5,657 nt of DNA, taken from contig JALOOE010000190.1 of NCBI GenBank assembly GCA_025454565.1, forward strand, positions 1 through 5,657, written 5' to 3'. This document shows positions 1 through 4,152 of the stretch, one piece after another. The stretch's first letter is position 1. Every line of letters starts with the position of its first letter. This DNA comes from Anaerolineae bacterium. GTDB lineage: Bacteria > Chloroflexota > Anaerolineae > CG2-30-64-16. Below the pieces are notes generated by a model. That model saw nothing but the letters and a program-made list of their open reading frames with translations. It had not been told where the DNA came from and did not search any database. The translations under genes and the position numbers were made by a program.

Positions 1-2
1 AA

Positions 3-524
3 GGCGGCCGCATCGAGCAGATCGGCGCGCCGCAGGAGGTCTATCGGCAGCCGGCGAACGCGTATGTGGCGCGCTTCCTGGGCTTTCAGAATCTCATCGA
101 TGGGCAGATTGTGGACGGTGAGGGGGAGCAGGGGAGCAGGGGAGCAGAGGAGAGGCCATTCTCCCATTCTCCCTTTCCCCAACTCGCGATCGCGACGCCG
201 CTCGGCGCGCTGATCGCGACCGGCGACACGGCCCACCACGCGACCGGCGACCGCGTCACGGTGCTGATCCGGCCCGAGGCGGCGGAACTGCTACCGGGCG
301 TACCGCCCGGCACACCCGCTACGCCGGGCGCAACCGGCCCGAACATCGTCCCCGCAAAGCTGCTTGATTGCTCGTTCCGCGGCAGCACCACGTTGATCCG
401 CGCCGAGTGCGCCGGCGGCGTGGTCCTGACGCTCGCTGTGTCCGCAACCGGCGAGATGTGCCGGCGCGGCGATGCCGTGACGCTGCGGCTCAATCCCGCG
501 GCCATCAGCCTCCTGCCCGGCTGA
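3..524 (+). CDS. ABC transporter ATP-binding protein, C-terminal part (5' end outside window)
   Basis: The reading frame is open from base 3 to a TGA at 522-524, giving the last 173 residues of an ABC ATPase of the PotA/UgpC/FbpC type that energises an importer at the inner face of the membrane. The first residues (GGRIEQIGAPQEVYRQPAN) are the familiar end of the nucleotide-binding domain, just after the H-loop region. They are followed by YVARFLGFQNLI and a TOBE-type regulatory domain, with the hallmark VLIRPE at about residues 87-92 of the fragment and a second beta-rich repeat ending in LLPG. The Walker motifs lie upstream, outside the window. Two oddities are a roughly 20-residue Gly/Glu/Ser/Pro-rich insertion (about residues 41-60) encoded by short DNA repeats, and a Gly/Pro-rich linker (about 98-114) between the TOBE halves. 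The transported substrate cannot be told. No terminator-like structure follows the stop. Confidence 0.88.
   Translation, partial: GGRIEQIGAPQEVYRQPANAYVARFLGFQNLIDGQIVDGEGEQGSRGAEERPFSHSPFPQLAIATPLGALIATGDTAHHATGDRVTVLIRPEAAELLPGVPPGTPATPGATGPNIVPAKLLDCSFRGSTTLIRAECAGGVVLTLAVSATGEMCRRGDAVTLRLNPAAISLLPG
123..180. repeat. In-frame 8-bp tandem repeats inside the ABC ATPase gene
   Basis: Three perfect copies of GGGGAGCA (123-130, 131-138, 139-146) run into a further purine tract. This is followed by a pyrimidine tract holding two perfect copies of CATTCTCC (157-164, 165-172) and then CCTTTCCCC. The purine half and the pyrimidine half are imperfectly complementary, so a hairpin is possible. The block is about 60 bases, keeps the frame, and adds about 20 low-complexity residues between the nucleotide-binding domain and the TOBE domain. 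It looks like a short interspersed repeat that landed in a tolerant linker. Confidence 0.75.
294..330. repeat. GC-rich inverted repeats in the TOBE linker
   Basis: CCGGGCG (294-300) and CGCCCGG (304-310) form a 7-bp stem with a 3-base loop. CGCCCGGC (304-311) can instead pair with GCCGGGCG (323-330). The two pairings are mutually exclusive. The DNA encodes a Gly/Pro-rich linker, so biased composition alone may explain it. Confidence 0.4.
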
Positions 525-548
525 TTCGGCCAGCCACAAATCGACTCC

Positions 549-560
549 GAACGTCTGTTC
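549..560. promoter_or_regulatory. Candidate LexA (SOS) operator upstream of ssb
   Basis: GAACGTCTGTTC is a perfect GAAC-N4-GTTC palindrome, the core of the Gram-positive LexA ('Cheo') box. With flanks (CGAACGTCTGTTCT) it fits the Bacillus consensus CGAACRNRYGTTYC at 12 of 14 positions. It ends 6 bases before the -35 hexamer of the ssb promoter, where a bound repressor could interfere with RNA polymerase. ssb is SOS-controlled in several bacteria. That this organism's LexA uses this motif is inference. Confidence 0.5.
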
Positions 561-566
561 TGATTT

Positions 567-595
567 TTGACAATTCACGCCATCTGAGGTATGAT
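567..595 (+). promoter_or_regulatory. Sigma-70-type promoter of ssb
   Basis: The -35 is TTGACA (567-572), a perfect match, and the -10 is TATGAT (590-595), one base off consensus, with the ideal 17-bp spacer. The expected transcription start is near 602, giving a leader of about 60 bases. The leader opens with a small hairpin (GGGCC at 603-607 pairing with GGCCC at 616-620) that might protect the 5' end of the mRNA. Confidence 0.85.
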
Positions 596-662
596 TTGAG
601 TTGGGCCGCACTGGAGGCCCGAAACCGATCAGTTCGCGCACTATAGAAAGGGAGACACGCAC

Positions 663-1073
663 ATGTATCAAAAGACGGTTGTTATCGGGCATCTCGGCAA
701 AGACCCCGAGATGCGCTATACCCCCAGTGGCGTCCCGGTGACGAGCTTCAATATCGCCACCACCCGCAAGTGGACCAATGCCAACGGCGAACAGCAGGAA
801 AAGACCACCTGGTTCAGAGTGACCTGTTGGCGCAAGACCGCGGAGTTGGCCGCGCAATACCTGCAGAAGGGGCGGCTGGTGCTCGTGGAAGGCGATATCG
901 AGGCCTCGGCCTGGACGGACAAAGAAGGCGCCGCGCGCGCCAGCCTGGAGCTGACGGCGACGACGGTCAAGTTCCTCGGCGGCCGCGGCGAGGGCGGTGA
1001 AGGGGTTCACGCCGGAGCAAACGCCGGCAGCGGCGAGGGCTTCCCGGTGAGCGAGGACGATATCCCGTTCTAA
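663..1073 (+). CDS. ssb: Single-stranded DNA-binding protein
   Basis: A 136-residue SSB that coats single-stranded DNA in replication, recombination and repair and recruits partner proteins through its tail. Residues 1-105 form the OB-fold domain, opening MYQKTVVIGHLGKDPEMRYT, with the typical PSGVPVTSFNIAT strand and aromatic residues W37, W50, F51 and W56 that would stack on bases. Residues 106-130 are a short Gly-rich linker. The last six residues, EDDIPF, are the canonical acidic tip that docks partners. ATG 663 is supported by AAAGGGAG (647-654) just upstream. The gene is monocistronic, with its own promoter and a hairpin after the stop. The linker is shorter than in many SSBs. A GAAC-N4-GTTC palindrome at the promoter suggests DNA-damage control. 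Identity is very secure. Confidence 0.97.
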   Translation: MYQKTVVIGHLGKDPEMRYTPSGVPVTSFNIATTRKWTNANGEQQEKTTWFRVTCWRKTAELAAQYLQKGRLVLVEGDIEASAWTDKEGAARASLELTATTVKFLGGRGEGGEGVHAGANAGSGEGFPVSEDDIPF

Positions 1074-1111
1074 GTGCGCCGCAGCACACGCTCACCCATC
1101 CATCGATGAGA

Positions 1112-1154
1112 AAGCGGCGGGGGAGGACGCTCATGGCGTCCGTCCTCGCCGCTT
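1112..1154 (+). terminator. Hairpin after ssb, terminator-like
   Basis: AAGCGGCG (1112-1119) pairs with CGCCGCTT (1147-1154) and AGGACG (1124-1129) with CGTCCT (1141-1146), a 14-bp stem interrupted by a GGGG bulge. An alternative inner pairing is GACGC with GCGTC. The hairpin starts 38 bases after the ssb stop. The downstream sequence (CTGCTGTCCTGTTATTTC) is only moderately T-rich, so it may be a weak terminator or an RNA-end stabiliser. Confidence 0.5.
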
Positions 1155-1179
1155 CTGCTGTCCTGTTATTTCAACTCGA

Positions 1180-1208
1180 TTGACGTCCGGCGGCGGTTGC
1201 GTTACACT
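1180..1208 (+). promoter_or_regulatory. Sigma-70-type promoter of the DUF3467 gene
   Basis: The -35 is TTGACG (1180-1185), five of six consensus bases, and the -10 is TACACT (1203-1208), with a 17-bp spacer. Transcription would start near 1215, leaving a leader of about 40 bases before GTG 1254. The position also argues against the in-frame TTG at 1197 as a start, since it lies inside the promoter spacer. Confidence 0.7.
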
Positions 1209-1253
1209 GAAGCTGCTCCACACGACAACCGGCATTCGCACAAGGAGAAACCC

Positions 1254-1565
1254 GTGACTCAGCCTGCCCCCGCGCCGCAACAGATCAACATCGAGCTGCC
1301 CGCCGAGCTCGAAGCCATCTACAGCAACTTCGCCATCATCAACCACTCGCCATCCGAGATCGTCGTCGATTTCGCGCGGCTGCTGCCCAACATCCCGAAG
1401 GCCAAGGTCTATGCGCGCATCGTGATGACGCCGCTCAATGCCAAGCTGCTGCTGAAGGCATTGCAGGACAACCTGGCGAAGTACGAGGAGAAGTTCGGCG
1501 AGATCCGCATGCCCGCCGATGCCGGGTTTGAGGCGCAGGACCGAGGGATTGGCTTCCGGCATTGA
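1254..1565 (+). CDS. DUF3467 family protein
   Basis: A 103-residue soluble protein of the DUF3467 family; the function of the family is not known. After a Pro/Ala/Gln-rich N-terminus (1-10), the family core runs from about residue 11 to 80. It contains INIELPAELEAIYSNFAIIN, then HSPSEIVVDFARLLPNIPKAKVY-type sequence, then RIVMTPLNAKLLLKALQDNL. The tail from about 84 on is variable. The start is set at GTG 1254 because AAGGAG (1242-1247) stands 6 bases before it. An in-frame TTG 19 codons upstream lies within the promoter and has no ribosome binding site. There is no signal peptide or membrane segment. The gene stands alone between ssb and tRNA-Lys with its own promoter and a following hairpin. 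Codon use is GC-rich like its core neighbours. Confidence 0.88.
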   Translation: MTQPAPAPQQINIELPAELEAIYSNFAIINHSPSEIVVDFARLLPNIPKAKVYARIVMTPLNAKLLLKALQDNLAKYEEKFGEIRMPADAGFEAQDRGIGFRH

Positions 1566-1597
1566 CGCGAGGCGGGGGCGCACTTCGCCCTCCCGCG
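1566..1597 (+). terminator. GC-rich hairpin directly after the DUF3467 stop
   Basis: GGGCG (1576-1580) pairs with CGCCC (1586-1590) around the loop CACTT. The stem extends outward with a wobble and two small bulges to CGC/GCG at 1566-1568 and 1595-1597. It begins right after the stop codon. The nearest T run (1624-1628) is 26 bases downstream, so a classic intrinsic terminator is not shown. Confidence 0.4.
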
Positions 1598-1626
1598 CCG
1601 ATGCGCTAGGCTCCTGGCCTCCATTT

Positions 1627-1654
1627 TTGCCCTCGCCACGCTCTGTGCTATACT
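1627..1654 (+). promoter_or_regulatory. Promoter of tRNA-Lys
   Basis: The -10 is TATACT (1649-1654), a close match. The -35 is TTGCCC (1627-1632) with a 16-bp spacer, or TTTGCC (1626-1631) with 17. The expected start near 1661 lies about 4 bases before the mature tRNA 5' end, which suits a stable RNA with a very short leader. Confidence 0.6.
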
Positions 1655-1664
1655 CTGACCGTTC

Positions 1665-1737
<73 letters not shown>

Positions 1738-1930
1738 TGGTTGTTTGGCATTCTCGTCCCGGATAACCACCATCGCTTGCCGGAAGCGGTCAAGTCCCCA
1801 GAACTCACGCGTCCTTCGCGCTTGCCAGTCGAATCTGTAGGCCCACAGTCTCTCGGATGTGCCGTGCATGCCCACCATTGGCCGTAATCCAGAAGCCCTG
1901 AGATGAAACCGATGTCGGCGCAGGAGGCCG
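1738..1930. other. Gap between tRNA-Lys and the EAD-domain gene, possible gene remnant
   Basis: No convincing gene. The first part can fold: ATGGTTGTT (1737-1745) pairs with AACCACCAT (1765-1773) at 8 of 9 positions, a hairpin at the tRNA 3' end without a T run. On the minus strand a short open frame reads toward the tRNA and stops exactly within its last bases (TGA complementary to 1735-1737). Its last 50 or so residues, including RLWAYRFDWQ and REFWGLDRFRQAM, have a protein-like composition but no start signal, so it could be the tail of a decayed gene. No good promoter for the next gene was seen. Confidence 0.35.
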
Positions 1931-1940
1931 AAGGAGCACA

Positions 1941-2678
1941 ATGGCTGACTACAACACCGCCCCACTTCGCGAGTTCATCATCGAGCACTTCAGCGACCAG
2001 GAGCTGGCAACCTTCTCCTTCGACAACTTTCGCTACGCATACGAAGGTTTTGCCGAGGGCATGTCAAAGACTGAGAAGGTGCAGAGGCTGATTGAGAGCT
2101 GTGTCCGGCGTGATGAGCTACTCAGCCTGCTCGCCGCATTGCGCAAAGAACGAACCAGGTTGTACGATGCGAAACGGCTCGGAGAGCTGGTCCTTGACAC
2201 GCGCCCGGTGCAGACTCCGAATGAACGTGACCTCGGATCAACGGGCCGTGTGCCGACACCGTTCTCGGCCAGGCTGTCAAGTCTATTCGCCGCGACAAGA
2301 CACCATCGCCTTGTCACCGCAATCGTCGTCGCGATAGCCCTGCTCGTTCTTTCCGTCGCAGCATTCCTCGTGTGGGGGAAGGGACAAGGTACGCCAAAAA
2401 ACGCCGGCTGTCAGCTTGCAATCGGCCAACCGGTGCACATCCCCGAAGGCGTCTGGGCATGGTCGCCACCTGATGTGAATCAGGGAGCTGTCACCAGAGT
2501 CTTCGGAGCTCGCACGCCGGTATATGTCATTGGCGGGAGCAAGTTGGGCGTGATCAGCTACGGCACCAGCATACCTGGTTGGTGGTGGGAAGTCAGCGAG
2601 ACACCGAATGGCGGAAGCATCGGGTGGGTCTGGGAGGGACAGATAGAAGACTGCCAGTCCGCGATGAAGACACCTTGA
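1941..2678 (+). CDS. Membrane protein with N-terminal effector-associated (death-like) domain, one TM helix and SH3b-like C-terminal domain
   Basis: A 245-residue protein with three parts. Residues 8-75 are helical, with the pattern LREFIIEHFSDQELATFSFD, then EGMSKTEKVQRLIESCVRRD and ELLSLLAALRKERTRLY. This resembles the small effector-associated/death-like domains that couple sensors to effectors in bacterial NTPase-dependent conflict systems. A linker leads to one transmembrane helix (about 124-145). The C-terminal part (157-238) should lie outside the cytoplasm. It looks like a bacterial SH3 domain, with VWAWSPP, PGWWWEVSE and SIGWVWEGQIEDC, and its ends are marked by C157 and C238, which could form a disulfide. 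There is no signal peptide. ATG 1941 follows AAGGAG (1931-1936). Inferred role: an anchored adaptor whose death-like domain recruits a cytoplasmic partner. No enzyme domain or partner gene is visible here. Codon bias is weaker than in its neighbours. Domain names come from pattern recognition only. Confidence 0.75.
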   Translation: MADYNTAPLREFIIEHFSDQELATFSFDNFRYAYEGFAEGMSKTEKVQRLIESCVRRDELLSLLAALRKERTRLYDAKRLGELVLDTRPVQTPNERDLGSTGRVPTPFSARLSSLFAATRHHRLVTAIVVAIALLVLSVAAFLVWGKGQGTPKNAGCQLAIGQPVHIPEGVWAWSPPDVNQGAVTRVFGARTPVYVIGGSKLGVISYGTSIPGWWWEVSETPNGGSIGWVWEGQIEDCQSAMKTP

Positions 2679-2687
2679 GATCCGGTC

Positions 2688-2728
2688 CCGCTGTCTTCCG
2701 CGAATCGTCTGCGCTGAGTAGACAGCGG
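2688..2728. repeat. 9-bp inverted repeat after the EAD-domain gene
   Basis: CCGCTGTCT (2688-2696) and AGACAGCGG (2720-2728) are perfect complements separated by 23 bases. The pair sits just after the stop at 2678 and just before the end of a possible opposing gene (2732). A two-way transcription terminator is possible, but there is no T run on either side. Confidence 0.45.
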
Positions 2729-2731
2729 CGC

Positions 2732-3157
2732 TTAGTTGTCCCAGCCCCGAATGCTGTTGCCGAGTTTGACGTACTCTGCGTGCGGTCGGTCAGACACGAC
2801 GATCGGGAGCAGTATCGACGGGAAAAGTCCCTCTCGAAAAGCGTCCATGCCTGCTCCGCGAGCGATGGCCTTCAGGCGCGTTTCCTCTGCTTCGCTTGGC
2901 TCCTTCGAGTTTGCAGTCACGCGAACGTTTCGAGCTAGACACGCCAAGTGCTCACCGCCTGGCGTTGTGTTCCCAACTTCGCTTCCGGTGCAAATTCCCA
3001 CCCAGCAGCAAGGCCCTTCAACATTGAACCTGCGACCTTGAACCGACACACCCAGGGACCATCCATGCCATCGATCTCCCGCTGTGTAAGCCAGGTCACG
3101 CAACGCTGCGCCGTCTTGCGCTACTATTGCTGCACGAGTTTCGGATGTTCGATTCAT
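2732..3157 (-). CDS. Uncertain hypothetical protein on the minus strand
   Basis: An uninterrupted 141-codon frame with a TAA stop, convergent with the EAD-domain gene. I do not recognise it. It has no transmembrane helix, signal peptide or catalytic motif. Its C-terminal half (SKEPSEAEETRLKAIARGAG and the ending SIRGWDN) has a balanced, protein-like composition, and codon third positions are only mildly GC-rich, as in the EAD-domain gene. Against it: the ATG at 3157 has no ribosome binding site and lies only 20 bases from the start of the opposing PhyH gene, which leaves no room for a promoter, and part of the frame runs through a heptamer repeat (3017-3044). It may be a real accessory gene with an internal start, a gene remnant, or chance. 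Confidence 0.3.
   Translation of the reverse strand: MNRTSETRAAIVAQDGAALRDLAYTAGDRWHGWSLGVSVQGRRFNVEGPCCWVGICTGSEVGNTTPGGEHLACLARNVRVTANSKEPSEAEETRLKAIARGAGMDAFREGLFPSILLPIVVSDRPHAEYVKLGNSIRGWDN
3017..3044. repeat. Degenerate heptamer tandem repeat
   Basis: Four adjacent 7-base units: TTCAACA (3017-3023), TTGAACC (3024-3030), TGCGACC (3031-3037), TTGAACC (3038-3044). Units two and four are identical and the others are partial matches. Short heptameric repeats of this kind occur in cyanobacterial and some Chloroflexota genomes; that link is from memory. Confidence 0.5.
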
Positions 3158-3177
3158 GCGTGTAAGGAGATTGGGGC

Positions 3178-3966
3178 ATGTTGACGAGGGAACAGGTTGG
3201 TTTCTACAACGAGCACGGCTATCTTCACATCCCGCAGCTTTTTTCGCCTGACGAGATCAATGAGTTGTCCGATGAGCTGGATCGGCTGGTGCACGATTGG
3301 GCGCGCACCGACAAGGGGTGGTCCGGGCCGTGGCGCAAGGCGTACATGGACGAGGCGACCGAGCAGAAGTCGAAGCTGACAGCGATGCACGACCTGCAGT
3401 TCTACTCGGACGCGTGGCTGCGGGGCGTAACCAACCGCAAACTGGCCGCGGCCATGAGCGCTCTGCTGGGGCCGAACGTGGAGTTCCATCACTCGACGCT
3501 GCACATCAAGCCGCCCGAAACCGGCCATCCCTTTCCGATGCACCAGGATGACCCGTTCTACGAACATACGAACGGCGCGTATGTGGATGTCCTCTTCCAC
3601 CTCGACGACACCAGCCACGCCAACGGCGAAATCCGCTTCCTGGATGGCTCGCACAAGCTCGGCAAGCTGAAGCACATCACCCAGACCCCCGATGGCCCAT
3701 GCACGCCCCATCTGCCGACCGACAAATATCGGCTGGAGGACACGGTGCCGGTGCCCGCCAGGCGCGGTGATGTGGTCTGCTTCAACATCTATACCATCCA
3801 CGGCTCGTACATCAACACCACCAACAAGGCGCGCCGCCTCGTGCGCGTCGGCTACCGCGATCCGCAGAACATCCAGATCGCCGGCCAGAGCTGCGGCCGA
3901 CCGGGCCTGATGGTCGCGGGCTACCGGGATCGCCGCGAGGGCCAACCATTGTTCCCGACGGAATGA
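3178..3966 (+). CDS. PhyH (phytanoyl-CoA dioxygenase) family Fe(II)/2-oxoglutarate oxygenase
   Basis: A 262-residue soluble enzyme, normal length for the family. Members hydroxylate a carbon of a small molecule using O2 and 2-oxoglutarate, giving succinate and CO2. The N-terminus (QVGFYNEHGYLHIPQLFSPD) is the usual PhyH opening. The metal ligands are visible as H122-Q-D124 in PMHQDDPFYEH and the distal H208 in YTIHGSYINTT, with R219/R220 placed to bind 2-oxoglutarate. G157-S-H in RFLDGSHKLG is another family hallmark. So the active site looks intact. ATG 3178 follows AAGGAG (3164-3169) by 8 bases. The natural substrate cannot be inferred; PhyH enzymes act on acyl-CoAs, ectoine, amino acids and many secondary metabolites. 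The gene appears monocistronic, with a hairpin element and a terminator-like structure after it. Codon use is GC-rich like the core genes. Confidence 0.92.
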   Translation: MLTREQVGFYNEHGYLHIPQLFSPDEINELSDELDRLVHDWARTDKGWSGPWRKAYMDEATEQKSKLTAMHDLQFYSDAWLRGVTNRKLAAAMSALLGPNVEFHHSTLHIKPPETGHPFPMHQDDPFYEHTNGAYVDVLFHLDDTSHANGEIRFLDGSHKLGKLKHITQTPDGPCTPHLPTDKYRLEDTVPVPARRGDVVCFNIYTIHGSYINTTNKARRLVRVGYRDPQNIQIAGQSCGRPGLMVAGYRDRREGQPLFPTE

Positions 3967-3972
3967 TCTTGG

Positions 3973-4079
3973 AGTAGGGGCGAAGCATTCCCACCACAGT
4001 TTTTCGTTAACTACGTTCTCGCACCCCAGGCGCCAATGTGCATGCTCACGGACGCGCTCAGGAATGCTTCGCCCCTACT
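3973..4079. repeat. 107-bp element with 19-bp perfect terminal inverted repeats (MITE-like)
   Basis: AGTAGGGGCGAAGCATTCC (3973-3991) and its exact complement (4061-4079) enclose 69 bases, starting 6 bases after the PhyH stop. The GTAGGGGCGAAGCATT core is one I recall as a recurrent intergenic sequence in Chloroflexota and cyanobacteria (recollection, not searched). There is no coding capacity and no clear target-site duplication. The transcribed hairpin would be very stable and could help end or protect the PhyH mRNA. Confidence 0.75.
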
Positions 4080-4106
4080 GCCTAGACGGCAGTCCTGGCA
4101 TTTTTT
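4077..4106 (+). terminator. Terminator-like hairpin with T run
   Basis: ACTGCC (4077-4082) pairs with GGCAGT (4088-4093) around TAGAC, followed 7 bases later by TTTTTT (4101-4106). The hairpin overlaps the last bases of the 107-bp element. The spacing between stem and T run is longer than ideal. It would separate PhyH transcription from the radical SAM promoter just downstream. Confidence 0.45.
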
Positions 4107-4115
4107 CGCCGTCAA

Positions 4116-4145
4116 TTGACAGTCCCCGCGTTCCCCGCCTATAAT
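4116..4145 (+). promoter_or_regulatory. Fully consensus sigma-70 promoter of the radical SAM operon
   Basis: The -35 is TTGACA (4116-4121) and the -10 is TATAAT (4140-4145), both perfect, with an 18-bp spacer. Counting from the -10, +1 falls at about 4152, one base before ATG 4153, so the mRNA should be leaderless. A perfect 10-bp palindrome, GTCAATTGAC (4111-4120), overlaps the -35 and could be an operator. Confidence 0.85.
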
Positions 4146-4152
4146 GCCCGTC

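Larger units (their letters stand above)
2679..3177. other. 499-base stretch without a confident gene
   Basis: It holds the 9-bp inverted repeat (2688-2728), the uncertain minus-strand frame (2732-3157), a degenerate heptamer repeat (3017-3044), a 9-base copy of the tRNA T-loop sequence (3147-3155) and the leader of the PhyH gene. The best promoter remnant for PhyH is TACTAT (3122-3127) with no good -35. Composition looks less GC-rich than the core genes on either side. Confidence 0.5.

Noticed and set aside
123..180. CRISPR array or G-quadruplex switch
   Set aside because: Units are only 8 bases without spacers, and the G tracts are part of a tandem repeat; nothing supports either function.
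291..1010. 239-codon minus-strand open frame across the ABC end and ssb
   Set aside because: It is opposite secure genes and mirrors their GC-rich codons; it also crosses the ssb promoter. No recognisable protein.
1197..1199. TTG as start of the DUF3467 gene
   Set aside because: It lies inside the promoter spacer and lacks a ribosome binding site; GTG 1254 has both a leader and AAGGAG.
3154..3945. 263-codon minus-strand open frame opposite the PhyH gene
   Set aside because: Rich in His/Arg/Val and low-complexity as expected of a mirror of GC-rich codons; the plus-strand PhyH gene has an intact active site.
4085..4113. GACGGC/GCCGTC hairpin as the terminator
   Set aside because: The T run would be inside the loop rather than after the stem; the 4077-4093 stem fits better.
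4144..4146. ATG as start of the radical SAM gene
   Set aside because: It overlaps the TATAAT box and lies upstream of the expected transcription start.
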